Below, in pieces: positions 18,909 through 27,634 of a stretch of 39,820 nucleotides of DNA. The position numbers and the translations under genes are program-made. The notes beneath the pieces are model-generated. The model made no database searches and was not told the origin of the DNA. It worked only from the letters and a program-made list of their open reading frames with translations. Numbering within the stretch: position 1 is the stretch's first letter; each line of letters starts with the position of its first letter. Source of the stretch: Leptospirales bacterium. GTDB lineage: Bacteria > Spirochaetota > Leptospiria > Leptospirales > Leptonemataceae. The stretch is from the NCBI GenBank assembly GCA_019694685.1, contig JAIBBM010000039.1, forward strand, positions 1 through 39,820, given 5' to 3'.

Positions 18909-19616
18909 GTGGGTCCGTCTCTACAGGAAATTAATGATAATATAGCAATTCAGGTGTCCAACGGGCAGTATCTGACCCTCAAGACACATCGAATGACTGA
19001 AATGGTAGAAGACCATATCAAGCATGCGATTGAAAGCATCCTCGCGAAGACAAACAAAAGCAATCTGATCCACGTGATTTATACGATCCTCAAAGAGCTC
19101 GTGATCAACGGATGCAAAGCAAATCAAAAGAGAGTTTTTTTTGAAGAGCGTGGTTACAACATCTCGGATTCGCAGCAATACGCAGTTGGAAATGAAGAGT
19201 ACAAGAAGATCTTCAGCGAAGAGATGGCGCTCGAGTATGGAATCAAAGCTAAGGCCAAAGGGCTCTATTGCCTCATCGATTTTCTTTTTGATGAAAATGG
19301 TCTGACCATTGAAGTAAGCAACAACACAACCATCACACCGCAAGAAGAAGCGAGCATGCGCGAGAAGCTGAAAAAGGCAATGGGTTACAATGACATCGCT
19401 GAATTTTATCTCGATCAGGCAATGTCGGGCGGAGAAACGGAAGGTGCTGGACTTGGTCTGGCGTTGATCATCATTCTTTTGAAGGGTGAGAACGTAGATC
19501 CAAAATACTTTCGCATCATGATCGACAAAGAGCGAACCGTGGCACGGATGGAAATTCCATTCACGGATCGCTTTGTAAGCAAGAGAGACCTGGGCTCCAA
19601 GGTAGTTCAGGGTTGA
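18909..19616 (+). CDS. Orphan HATPase-fold protein (GHKL ATPase, anti-sigma-like)
   Basis: 235 residues. An N-box is visible as TILKELVINGCKANQKR near residues 59-75 (E-x-x-x-N-G-x-K in place of the usual E-x-x-x-N), and a glycine-rich lid as GAGLGLALIIILLK near 177-190. There is no dimerisation helix bearing His, no receiver domain and no membrane segment. It is thus not a normal sensor kinase but could act like an anti-sigma kinase of the RsbW/SpoIIAB sort. The GTG start at 18909 is chosen because nothing better is in frame; no ribosome site is seen. Its TGA overlaps the next ATG (TGATG). Confidence 0.72.
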   Translation: MGPSLQEINDNIAIQVSNGQYLTLKTHRMTEMVEDHIKHAIESILAKTNKSNLIHVIYTILKELVINGCKANQKRVFFEERGYNISDSQQYAVGNEEYKKIFSEEMALEYGIKAKAKGLYCLIDFLFDENGLTIEVSNNTTITPQEEASMREKLKKAMGYNDIAEFYLDQAMSGGETEGAGLGLALIIILLKGENVDPKYFRIMIDKERTVARMEIPFTDRFVSKRDLGSKVVQG

Positions 19617-20422
19617 TGCCCCGCGCGGGCAATTCACTCCTCTCCGTCTGCATCATAGCCCTCAACGAGGAACTGCGTCTTCCACGCTGCCTGGAATCTC
19701 TTTCGTTTGCAGATGAAATTGTCGTCCTGGACGGCGGATCTGTGGATGGAACCATCAAGCTCGCCAAATCCTACCCACGAGTCCGAGTGGAAAAGCGCAG
19801 ATTCGACGACTTTGTGCGTCAGAAGAATCATGTCATTTCGCTCGCCAAGTATCCGTGGATTCTGGTGGTGGACGCCGATGAAGTAGTCACTCCTGCACTC
19901 CGTGACGAAATTTCGCAGGTGATTGGAAATAATATATCCGCAGAAGGGTATCGCGTGCCCAGAATGACTTTCTATCTGGGAAAATGGATCAAACATTGCG
20001 GATGGTTTCCTGATTACAACATCAGACTCTTTCGCCGCGGGCGAGCGCGATTTGAAGGCGGCACGGTTCACGAAAAAGTCGCAGTGGATGGAACGATTGG
20101 TACTCTGAAAGGCCATCTGCAGCATTATTCTTACAGAACCACAAGTGATCATCTCATTCGAATGGATCAATACTCCACTCTGCTTGCGGAAGATAAATTT
20201 CTGAAAGGAAAGCGATCGGGGCCACTCCTTGCGGGCTACAAGAGTTTGAGTAAGTTCCTTCTCATCTATTTCTGGAAGCTGGGGTTTTTGGACGGTCGCC
20301 CTGGTTTTGTGATCGCCGTGATGGGAGCATACTATAACTTTCTAAAGTATATCAAACTCTGGGAGTTGCGCCGGGGATTGCGTAAACCCGGAGATAGAGT
20401 TCGGTACCCCGGAAATGTCTAA
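19616..20422 (+). CDS. GT2 family glycosyltransferase, WaaE/KdtX-like
   Basis: 268 residues of GT-A fold. It contains SVCIIALNEE at the start, VVLDGGSVDGT near residue 40 and a DADE metal-binding motif near 87 (the D-x-D of GT2). The region WIKHCGWFPDYNIRLFRRG that follows is the pattern of LPS core beta-glucosyltransferases such as WaaE. The probable product is a sugar added to lipid A core or another lipid-linked glycan, made on the cytoplasmic side. The start is the ATG at 19616, which overlaps the TGA of the HATPase gene. The TAA of this gene overlaps the ATG of the MrfB-like gene. Confidence 0.9.
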   Translation: MPRAGNSLLSVCIIALNEELRLPRCLESLSFADEIVVLDGGSVDGTIKLAKSYPRVRVEKRRFDDFVRQKNHVISLAKYPWILVVDADEVVTPALRDEISQVIGNNISAEGYRVPRMTFYLGKWIKHCGWFPDYNIRLFRRGRARFEGGTVHEKVAVDGTIGTLKGHLQHYSYRTTSDHLIRMDQYSTLLAEDKFLKGKRSGPLLAGYKSLSKFLLIYFWKLGFLDGRPGFVIAVMGAYYNFLKYIKLWELRRGLRKPGDRVRYPGNV

Positions 20423-21624
20423 TGTCCATCAAGCAAAAACTTGGTCTGTACAAACCATCTCTGCAACCGATTCCAGAAGTTCGCATTCAGCGAAGTTTTG
20501 GGACGGTTAAGTGTAACGAACTCGGACCGTACGTCCTCGAAAGAACTATTTCCACGGATTCTCTAAAGCGCGGAGATCGCCTTCTTTCTGACTATCATCC
20601 CTTTCGCGTAAGTGGCATTCTGGAACTTGCTCTCGTGCGCGAAAATCATCCCGTACATCCGGAAGACTTGCTTTTTCTGGATACAGAGACAACGGGTCTG
20701 TCGCGAGGGGCGGGAAATTTTCCGTTTCTGGTTGGCCTTGGATATTTCGAAAACGGATCCCTTGTGATTCGCCAGATTCTCATGACCTCTCCCGCAGGAG
20801 AAAAGCAATTCCTGGACGCAATCCAGGAAGAAGTTCGCAAGCACTCTCATCTTGTAACTTACAACGGAAAGTCTTTTGATATTCCTCTGATCAAGAATCG
20901 TCTGATCCTGCAGAGAGATCGACTGCATCCGCCTGTTTTACATTTCGATTTGTTTCATATTCTAAAGAGACTCTTTCCTCATCGCAGACTGGGACGATAC
21001 AGACAGAAGGATCTGGAGGCTGAGCTTCTGGGTTTTTCACGCGAAGATGACATTGAGGGCGCTCAAGTGCCTCAGATATATTTCGATTTCGTGAAATATG
21101 GTACGGACACTGGAATGGAAAAAGTCATCGAACACAATCGACTCGATCTGGAAGGAATGATGCTTCTTTTTCTAGAAGCAGTGCGAGTGTATACGGATCT
21201 TGATTCTTCGCGTGCATCTCTTCGTTCTGGCCTTGCGCGAATTCTCGCCCACAATCATCGCTATTTTGAAGCTCTGGATGCGGCAATGGAAATTCAGGAT
21301 CTGTTGCTGGACGGAAAAGAAGGATTTCATTATCGCGATGCACTGTTTCGCGCATGGCTGGAGCGCCGTGCAGGCAATTACGAAGAGGCAGCGTCCACCT
21401 ACGAAACCATAGCAGAGCGCTGCATGTGCGACTATTCCAGATTGAACCTTGTAAGGATTCTGGAATACAGATTGAATCGCCCTCATCAGGCGATCGAGCA
21501 TGTAGACGTTTTGATTTCCAGAGCGCCGCCACCAGATCTGCCATCCCTTGCCCGCCGTCGCGCCCGCCTGGATATGAAAGCAAAGAAACTGGATGAACGT
21601 CGCGGCCGTGAGTCTTCCGCTTGA
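20422..21624 (+). CDS. mrfB: MrfB/YprB-like DEDD exonuclease with TPR-like C-terminus
   Basis: 400 residues. An RNase H-like exonuclease domain covers about 75-255: DTETTG (Asp87, Glu89) is motif I, YNGKSFDIPL (Asn148, Asp153) motif II, and HNRLD (Asp242) motif III. This matches the YprB family. In B. subtilis YprB is MrfB, a metal-dependent exonuclease that acts with the helicase MrfA in excision of mitomycin-type lesions, and its length (about 413 aa) is close. The C-terminal 130 residues are helical repeats resembling TPRs. TAATG overlap with the GT2 gene. The MrfA homologue begins at 24117 on the same strand. Confidence 0.86.
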   Translation: MSIKQKLGLYKPSLQPIPEVRIQRSFGTVKCNELGPYVLERTISTDSLKRGDRLLSDYHPFRVSGILELALVRENHPVHPEDLLFLDTETTGLSRGAGNFPFLVGLGYFENGSLVIRQILMTSPAGEKQFLDAIQEEVRKHSHLVTYNGKSFDIPLIKNRLILQRDRLHPPVLHFDLFHILKRLFPHRRLGRYRQKDLEAELLGFSREDDIEGAQVPQIYFDFVKYGTDTGMEKVIEHNRLDLEGMMLLFLEAVRVYTDLDSSRASLRSGLARILAHNHRYFEALDAAMEIQDLLLDGKEGFHYRDALFRAWLERRAGNYEEAASTYETIAERCMCDYSRLNLVRILEYRLNRPHQAIEHVDVLISRAPPPDLPSLARRRARLDMKAKKLDERRGRESSA

Positions 21625-21655
21625 CCAGGAGCAAGGGGGAGGAAAGTCTAAGGTC

Positions 21656-22048
21656 ATGAAACGCATCTTCCTGCTTTTGTTGACTTTCTCAGCATGGGGC
21701 CTGCAAATTCAGGCAGAGCAAACCACTGCACCTTCTTCATCCGGTAAGAAACCATTTGTTCGACCGGTGCTGGTTCCATCTTTCGGTGAACCTGCCAGCG
21801 GAAGATTGGGATGGGAGCAGGCAGTGTCCTATTGCCTGGAGCAAAAGTCTCGTCTTCCTACTGTGGAAGAATTGAAACTGGCGTTTCAGAACGGGTTATT
21901 GAAAACCTGGGAGCAACAGGGAGACTACTGGACGTTATCCGACGATGCAGATCAATCGATCGCCTATTCTTTCATCACAAAGTTTGGACTGGCGCACGCA
22001 GAATCCAAAGGGCACGGAAATCTGGTTCGTTGCATCAAACCTAACTGA
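21656..22048 (+). CDS. Small secreted protein with an Lcl/DUF1566-like domain
   Basis: About 130 residues. The N-terminus is a Sec signal (MKR followed by a leucine-rich core, cleavage likely after QAEA/QAE around residue 20). The mature part contains GWEQAVSYCLEQKSRLPTVEEL and ends YSFITKFGL...LVRCIKPN. The pairing of W-x-x-A-x-x-Y-C with RLPT-x-x-E-L is the hallmark of Lcl/DUF1566 domains, found in secreted leptospiral and other proteins, with a Cys-Cys pair likely bridged. The start follows GGGGGAGG by about 15 bases, with AAGG nearer. Its last eight bases overlap the end of the convergent wzt gene. Confidence 0.75.
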   Translation: MKRIFLLLLTFSAWGLQIQAEQTTAPSSSGKKPFVRPVLVPSFGEPASGRLGWEQAVSYCLEQKSRLPTVEELKLAFQNGLLKTWEQQGDYWTLSDDADQSIAYSFITKFGLAHAESKGHGNLVRCIKPN

Positions 22049-23255
22049 CACTGCTCAGGAAGCTTGCGCGCAATCTTGCGCTTCCTGAAAAACGATAAGA
22101 CGGATCCGGTTCGATTCGAAGTGTAATTGCATGATTCACCCAGTCGTAACAGGAGCCGGTGTGGATTTCAAATTGATGAATGGATGTGCCAAGAGTGCAC
22201 AGGCCGGGTCCAAAATCCAGAGGCATGGTGAATGCGACGCGCCTTTTTTGTCCCGATACAAAAATCCCAGTATCTATCCCAAGCAATGCAGTGTTGATTC
22301 CAAAAAGTTCATGACTTGATGCGTCGCGGAAGTGAATTCCAATAGTTGGATTTTCTATAGTTTCGGACGCTTCAATTTCAAGAACGATTCGCGCGCCTTC
22401 CCCTGAGCGAAATGTGTCCGCTCTCTTTCCGGATGAGTTTTCTATCCATGCTTCCGCGAATCGCAATTCTCCGGATCCACTTCTCTCTGCGAATGACGCA
22501 TTGGCCTCTACTGCTTCGTCTGCAAATCCAATCATGCCGCTGTAAATGTCGTACACCTGCGCGGGGCTTCCCTCTGCCACGATTCTACCTTTATCGAGCA
22601 GGATAGCTCTCGTGCAGAGGCTTCGGACAGTCGATGCGTCATGACTTACAAAAGCTATGGTGGTTCCCTGCTCCTGGAGCTCTCGCATTCTCCTCATAGA
22701 TTTCATTTGAAACGAGGCGTCGCCTACACCAAGTGCTTCGTCTACAATGAAGATTTCAGGAATGGTGTGGACCTCCGCGGAAAAGGCGAGCCGCACAAAC
22801 ATTCCACTCGAATAAGACTTCACTGGCTGATGCGCATACGGGCCGATTCCTGAAAAATCCAGGATCGAATCGAGTTTCTTTTTGGTTTGAGATCGTGGAA
22901 TTCCTCTGAGCAGCCCGTGCAGGTATAGATTCTCTACTGCGTTGAGCTCAGGGTGAAATCCTGCACCGAGTTCCAGAAGAGATGCAATCCTTCCAGAAAT
23001 AGATACCGTGCCCGCGGACTGTGTCATGACTCCGGCGATGATCTTCAGCAGAGTGGATTTACCGCTTCCGTTTCTGCCAATGATTCCAATGCTTTCGCCC
23101 GCTGAAACGGTCAGATCGATTTCCTTCAATGCGTAGAAGTCATTGTGAAACTTTTTGCGCGTCGGGTGAAGAAGTTCCCGGATGCGATCCAATCTACTTT
23201 TATACAGTCTGAAAATCTTTGAAAGACCAAGCGTTTGGATGCGAGTTTCTTTCAT
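22041..23255 (-). CDS. wzt: O-antigen type ABC exporter, ATP-binding subunit with glycan-binding tail
   Basis: 404 residues. The N-terminal ABC domain has Walker A GRNGSGKST (60-68), the signature SYSSGM typical of Wzt proteins, Walker B IFIVDEAL and the switch His in FVSHD. From about residue 255 to the end lies a beta-sandwich Wzt C-terminal domain, which in known systems binds the finished polysaccharide and decides which chain is exported. The domain implies a chain carrying a terminal cap. The start is the ATG at 23255, overlapping the wzm stop (ATGA); the frame stays open upstream but is antisense-like there. Partner: wzm. Confidence 0.93.
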   Translation of the reverse strand: MKETRIQTLGLSKIFRLYKSRLDRIRELLHPTRKKFHNDFYALKEIDLTVSAGESIGIIGRNGSGKSTLLKIIAGVMTQSAGTVSISGRIASLLELGAGFHPELNAVENLYLHGLLRGIPRSQTKKKLDSILDFSGIGPYAHQPVKSYSSGMFVRLAFSAEVHTIPEIFIVDEALGVGDASFQMKSMRRMRELQEQGTTIAFVSHDASTVRSLCTRAILLDKGRIVAEGSPAQVYDIYSGMIGFADEAVEANASFAERSGSGELRFAEAWIENSSGKRADTFRSGEGARIVLEIEASETIENPTIGIHFRDASSHELFGINTALLGIDTGIFVSGQKRRVAFTMPLDFGPGLCTLGTSIHQFEIHTGSCYDWVNHAITLRIEPDPSYRFSGSARLRASFLSSVS

Positions 23256-24118
23256 ATGAAGTCCGCGAAGATGGGCCTGAGTTTTTTGAAGACAAATTGT
23301 CCAACGAAGAATACCAGAAGGGCCGGAATCCAGAATTCCAGATGACCGGACGGCGGGCCCAGGCCCAGGAGCGCGTGTCTGTAACCAGTTACTATGTAGT
23401 ACAGAGGATTTAGCGCCGCGATCGATCGTGCCGATTCGGGTAGAATGCTTAAATCCCAGAAGATGGGTGTGCCAAGAAATGCAATCTGCAGACCAATTTC
23501 TACGACGCCTGCAAAATCTCGAACGAACACAGTGGCCGCAGAGGCAAGCCATGCTATTCCAAGGGAGAGAACCAGTGCGCATAACCAGTAGTATGCGATC
23601 CAGAAATTTGCAACATCTGGTCCCCTGTCTTTCCAGGACAGGATCAGCAGCCCGACAATGAATGCTGCGTGCAAAAAGGAAGCGGATATGATTTTCACGA
23701 TCGGCAGAAACTCTACATGGAACGCGAGCTTTCGGATCAAGAAGCTGTTTTGAACAATGGAAAGGGCCCCACCCCGAATTGACAGGGATGCAAACTGCCA
23801 GGCAAACAATCCGGACAGTAACCACAGAAAGAAATGATCACCCGCCGTCCGGGATGCGCGAAATCCGTGAGAGAATACGAACCACAGAATGCTTGCGCTT
23901 AACAACGGGTGAACAAAGGCCCAGAGAAAACCAAACCATGTGCCCAGATATTCATGCCTGAAGTCATAGACCGCAAGCTGAAACAGTACGATTCTATTCT
24001 GCCATAGTTTGCGCACGGAGAGCACGCTCCAGCCTGGGCTTGCAACCATGCGAGTCAAGTGATACGAAGCGGAATTCTCTTGCCGGATCTCGCGAAGGAG
24101 GCGATTATGTCCCTTCAT
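23252..24118 (-). CDS. wzm: O-antigen type ABC exporter, membrane subunit
   Basis: About 288 residues with six hydrophobic helices and the ABC-2 pattern: an N-terminal amphipathic stretch (YDFRHEYLGTWFGFLWAFVHPLL), several helices, and the conserved LNPLYYIVTGYRHALLG motif near the end. It forms a homodimer that moves undecaprenyl-linked polysaccharide across the inner membrane. The start is taken at the ATG at 24118, which has GGGAG four bases before it. Other in-frame starts are 24157 and 24049. The chosen start codon shares two bases with the divergent MrfA-like start at 24117. Confidence 0.88.
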   Translation of the reverse strand: MKGHNRLLREIRQENSASYHLTRMVASPGWSVLSVRKLWQNRIVLFQLAVYDFRHEYLGTWFGFLWAFVHPLLSASILWFVFSHGFRASRTAGDHFFLWLLSGLFAWQFASLSIRGGALSIVQNSFLIRKLAFHVEFLPIVKIISASFLHAAFIVGLLILSWKDRGPDVANFWIAYYWLCALVLSLGIAWLASAATVFVRDFAGVVEIGLQIAFLGTPIFWDLSILPESARSIAALNPLYYIVTGYRHALLGLGPPSGHLEFWIPALLVFFVGQFVFKKLRPIFADFI

Positions 24119-26381
24119 GAATCTCCCGCAGTTCCTGGATTTTCTGAAACAAGACATTCAGTTCGGAAAGAACCTGACCGGAGCATTCACGATCGCAGGT
24201 CAGGATGCTTCCTTTGCGCCCATTCCATCGTCCCTGGATTCAAGACTTGTGGCCGGGCTTGGTGCGCGCGGCCTCGACAAACTTTACACTCACCAGGCGC
24301 TTGCGGTTTCTTCTGCTCTTGCAGGCAAGAATACTCTGGTCGTGACTCCCACCGCATCCGGCAAATCGCTCACTTATATGCTTCCGATTTTTCAGAAGAA
24401 GCTTTCATCCCCTCAAAGCCGCGCATTGCTGTTGTTTCCAACAAAGGCTCTCAGTCAGGATCAGCAAGCGTCCATCAATGAGTTCAATACCCATTGCGAT
24501 ACAAACTTTAAAATCTTTACTTTTGACGGAGATACTTCCCCGGAAGCGCGAAGACGAATCATGGAGGCCGGTGATTTCGTTGTAACCAATCCTGACATGT
24601 TGCACGCGGGCATTCTACCGCATCACACACTGTGGATCAAACTATTCGAGAATCTGGATTTCATTGTAATTGATGAGCTCCACATCTACCGCGGAATTTT
24701 TGGAAGTCATGTGGCCAACCTTCTTCGCCGATTGCTTCGCATCTGCGCGTTTTACGGGAAGCATCCACAGATTCTTTGCGCGTCTGCCACCATTGGAAAT
24801 CCAAAAGAACATGCTGAGCGCCTAACGGGTCTACCATTTGAATTGATCGATCAGAACGGAGCTCCTCGTGGAGATCGTCATGTATTGTTCTACAATCCCC
24901 CTGTTGTAAATCAGCAGCTGGGAATCAGAGCGTCTGCTCTCAAGGAAACAGCAGCCCTTGGATCCTACCTGCTCAAGAATCGAATTCGGGTGATCTTCTT
25001 TTGCAGAAGCAGGCTCAGAGTGGAGCTCCTCTATACTTATCTTGTAGAAAGGTGTCCTGAACTAAAAGACAAGATTCGATCCTACAGAGGTGGCTATCTT
25101 CCGGATGAACGCCGTCGTATCGAAAGAGAATTGCGCGAAGGATCCGTTCTCGCCGTGGTCAGCACGAATGCTCTCGAGCTGGGTGTGGATATCGGCATGC
25201 TGGACGTTGCCGTTTGCATGGGATATCCTGGTTCCGTCAGTTCATTGCTTCAGCAGTTTGGCCGCGCCGGCAGAAGGAATCAAGAGTCTCTTTCTATTCT
25301 GGTGGCCACTTCAGATGGAACGGATCAGTACTTGATCCAGCATCCAGATCAGTTTTTCGAGAAGAATCCTGAGCAGGCAATGACCAACCCTGACAATCTG
25401 CTGATTGTTGCAGATCACATCAAATGCGCAACGTTCGAGCTTCCTTTCAAGAAGGAAGAATCATTTGGATCGTATCCTGCAACTCTAGAAATCCTGGAAC
25501 ACCTGGCAGAAAATCGTGTGATTCATGGATCCGGTGAGTCGTTTCACTGGATGAGCGACGTATATCCCGCTAATACGATCAGCCTCAGGTCTGGCCCGCG
25601 CGAGAATTTTGCGATCATAGATTGTACGGAAAAAGGACGAGAAGAAGTCATAGGCGAAGTGGATTATTTTTCAGCACCTACTATGATTCATCAACACGCG
25701 ATTTACATTCACCAGGGCGTTCAGTACTACGTAGATGATTTATTGTGGGAAGAACGTCAGGCGCGCGTGCGCAGAATCGAAGTGGATTACTACACGGACG
25801 CGCACGAAAAGGTGGATATAGAAGTGCTCGAGGACCAGGCCAGGCGAGTTCACAACTGGTTTGAACTTTCTCGAGGCGAATTTTCCATTCGCACAAAGGC
25901 GGTGATGTTTAAGAAGATCAAGCTTGAGACTCATGAAAATCTTGGCTGGGGAGATATCCACACACCAGAAACTGAAATGCACACTCAGGGTGCCTGGATT
26001 CTGATTCCCGAGGATCATCCAGTGAGAGCCGGGCTGGCGGAGAGCGAGCTGGGTGCCATGCTTGCGGGAGTTTCCTATTCTATTGGAGTGGTCTCGCCTT
26101 TGTTTGTGCTTTGCGATCCACGCGATATGCGATTTCGTTCTGAGGTTCGTTCTACTGTCTTTCACAAGCCTGCGATTTTCTTTTACGATTCATTTCCAGG
26201 TGGAATGGAGTTGAGTCATCGTGTGCTCGAAAACCTGGCAGGCATTGCACTGTCTGCGCACGAGCTCGTGAGTAGATGCGGATGCGCGAACGGCTGTCCA
26301 TCGTGCATTGGTTTGCCGGACGACGAATCTCCTGTGAAGGCCAATGTGCTCAAGTTTCTCACGGCGCTTTGTGATGCGTGA
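24117..26381 (+). CDS. mrfA: MrfA/YprA-like DEAD/DEAH-box helicase with zinc-binding C-terminus
   Basis: 754 residues, close to B. subtilis MrfA. The Q-motif-like LYTHQ (56-60), Walker A TPTASGKS (77-84), IDELH (DExH), SATIGNP and the motif VI QQFGRAGRR show an SF2 helicase. The C-terminal DUF1998 region ends with four cysteines (721, 723, 727, 730), the metal site required in MrfA. MrfA is a 3'-to-5' DNA helicase that repairs mitomycin-type damage with MrfB. The ATG at 24117 is the only in-frame start before conserved sequence. The best ribosome site (AAGGAGG, 24095-24101) is better spaced for an out-of-frame ATG at 24107, so translation may be weak. Confidence 0.92.
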   Translation: MNLPQFLDFLKQDIQFGKNLTGAFTIAGQDASFAPIPSSLDSRLVAGLGARGLDKLYTHQALAVSSALAGKNTLVVTPTASGKSLTYMLPIFQKKLSSPQSRALLLFPTKALSQDQQASINEFNTHCDTNFKIFTFDGDTSPEARRRIMEAGDFVVTNPDMLHAGILPHHTLWIKLFENLDFIVIDELHIYRGIFGSHVANLLRRLLRICAFYGKHPQILCASATIGNPKEHAERLTGLPFELIDQNGAPRGDRHVLFYNPPVVNQQLGIRASALKETAALGSYLLKNRIRVIFFCRSRLRVELLYTYLVERCPELKDKIRSYRGGYLPDERRRIERELREGSVLAVVSTNALELGVDIGMLDVAVCMGYPGSVSSLLQQFGRAGRRNQESLSILVATSDGTDQYLIQHPDQFFEKNPEQAMTNPDNLLIVADHIKCATFELPFKKEESFGSYPATLEILEHLAENRVIHGSGESFHWMSDVYPANTISLRSGPRENFAIIDCTEKGREEVIGEVDYFSAPTMIHQHAIYIHQGVQYYVDDLLWEERQARVRRIEVDYYTDAHEKVDIEVLEDQARRVHNWFELSRGEFSIRTKAVMFKKIKLETHENLGWGDIHTPETEMHTQGAWILIPEDHPVRAGLAESELGAMLAGVSYSIGVVSPLFVLCDPRDMRFRSEVRSTVFHKPAIFFYDSFPGGMELSHRVLENLAGIALSAHELVSRCGCANGCPSCIGLPDDESPVKANVLKFLTALCDA

Positions 26382-26384
26382 GTT

Positions 26385-26930
26385 CTATATAAATTGAAGA
26401 AAGCGCGGTTCCAAATCCGCCATGGTCTGGCCGTTTCTTCCTTCTCTATGTTCAAGAATGGAAAGTGAACTGGCCAGAAAGGAAAGAAACTCGAGAAGCA
26501 TCTTCTTGTTCAGTACAAGCGGAGAACTATTTTCTCCGTAGCCTACGATGTACGATTCGGGAGTTCTTCGCAATCCAAAGCTTTGCAGATTCCATTCCAG
26601 ATCGTCTGATTCAGGTTCTCCTTTCTTCGCCGCGGCCTCTGCATCCAGAACGAGTGTAGCCACTTCTTCGAATTCAGGCAGCCACATAGTGTGTGCTACT
26701 GAAATCAAGGGCAGCAATCGAGTCCTATCCGCATGAATGACCAGCGGACTGGCGTCTCCTGCGTCTTTGCCGCTGTAGGACGAAAAGTTCACTTTGAAGA
26801 TTTCTCTTTGTGCCAGTGCCTGCAAATGCTCAAACGGATTTGATTGTTGTTTGATGACTTTGAACTTCTCTTCTGCCTTGCGCAGGGATTCCAGTTCATG
26901 ATCGCTCAAATCATCCCACGCATCGCTCAT
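26385..26930 (-). CDS. Hypothetical cytoplasmic protein
   Basis: 181 residues starting with MSDAWDDLSDHELESLRKAEEKF, an acidic helical leader, followed by a mixed alpha/beta body. No signal, membrane helix or known motif. The ATG lies two bases after the stop of the upstream lipoprotein gene, so it is the last member of the mnmG operon. It is separated by three bases from the end of the convergent helicase gene. The frame extends upstream to 27017, but that extension is antisense-like, so the start at 26930 is preferred. Confidence 0.7.
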   Translation of the reverse strand: MSDAWDDLSDHELESLRKAEEKFKVIKQQSNPFEHLQALAQREIFKVNFSSYSGKDAGDASPLVIHADRTRLLPLISVAHTMWLPEFEEVATLVLDAEAAAKKGEPESDDLEWNLQSFGLRRTPESYIVGYGENSSPLVLNKKMLLEFLSFLASSLSILEHREGRNGQTMADLEPRFLQFI

Positions 26931-26931
26931 G

Positions 26932-27627
26932 TCATTTGGCTCCCGGGCCTGCCGCCAGATACAGTAGTTGCACAGGGCTCGTGAGGATGTCCAGAAGAAC
27001 GGTCCCAGGATAACCAAATTGCCTCAGTCCAAAAACAACGTAACTGCGCTCTCTCCACGGAAGAGACATTTTGGAATATGGACCCACTTCGATGTGCACT
27101 GACTCTACTACATAATCCAGGGCTTCTTTTTTCCATGTGGTGACGGATGCGGAAAAGGTGAAGATATTGGATTCGTCTAAACTAACAATGGTAATGCGAT
27201 CGGCCGGCTTTGTGCTTTCTGCTCCCGCTTGCTTCAGTATTTCCAGGGGCTTGCCCCGGTCCCCCACATTGTGCAAGACTAGCTCGCGAAACAAATCTTG
27301 ATCCGTACAGCAAACGTCTACGAATACCAGATACGCATCCGAGCCTTCGGTTTTAGCTGTGTAGGTGTCCGTGATGTGTAGATCCTTGACTCCCGGTGGA
27401 GTCGTGATCTTCAAAAGTCTTTCTTTGCCTTCCAGAATGTCTGCGAAATAGATATCCGTGGAGCCGTCGGTCCTGGAGACAGCGTGGCCAGGGATGGTCT
27501 TTTTCCCGCTTTTGAACTCGTGACGGGGATTCGCGTAGTCCACCGTTTCGTCATGGTAGTGACTTGTGATGCATTGTCCGGTTGAGACTGCCAGTAGAAC
27601 AGGAAAAAGGTATTTCTTTCGATTCAT
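26932..27627 (-). CDS. Putative lipoprotein of unknown function
   Basis: About 231 residues. MNRKKYLFPVLLAVSTGQC gives a spirochaete-style lipobox with Cys19 as the lipid site. GAGGAAAG directly before the ATG supports the start; the open extension to 27768 lies inside the lipid kinase gene and is not used. The mature part is a beta-rich domain that ends with YPGTVLLDILTSPVQLLYL, reminiscent of the small YceK-type lipoproteins (P-G-T-x-x-D-x-x-T-S-P). No activity can be assigned. It follows the lipid kinase by seven bases. Confidence 0.72.
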   Translation of the reverse strand: MNRKKYLFPVLLAVSTGQCITSHYHDETVDYANPRHEFKSGKKTIPGHAVSRTDGSTDIYFADILEGKERLLKITTPPGVKDLHITDTYTAKTEGSDAYLVFVDVCCTDQDLFRELVLHNVGDRGKPLEILKQAGAESTKPADRITIVSLDESNIFTFSASVTTWKKEALDYVVESVHIEVGPYSKMSLPWRERSYVVFGLRQFGYPGTVLLDILTSPVQLLYLAAGPGAK

Positions 27628-27634
27628 CTTTCCT

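Noticed and set aside
18921..19637. A 238-codon minus-strand frame opposite the HATPase gene
   Set aside because: Rich in Phe, Cys and His without any motif; the plus strand gives a sensible GHKL protein coupled to the next gene.
22055..22088. 9-bp inverted repeat (TCAGGAAGC/GCTTCCTGA) as a terminator between the secreted protein and wzt genes
   Set aside because: No T-run follows on either strand, and the repeat lies within wzt coding sequence. It could still weakly stop the plus transcript, but this is not supportable.
23256..23825. N-terminal extension of wzt upstream of 23255
   Set aside because: The extra 190 residues are an out-of-frame reading of wzm with no ABC features. The ATGA junction at 23255 gives the normal Wzt start.
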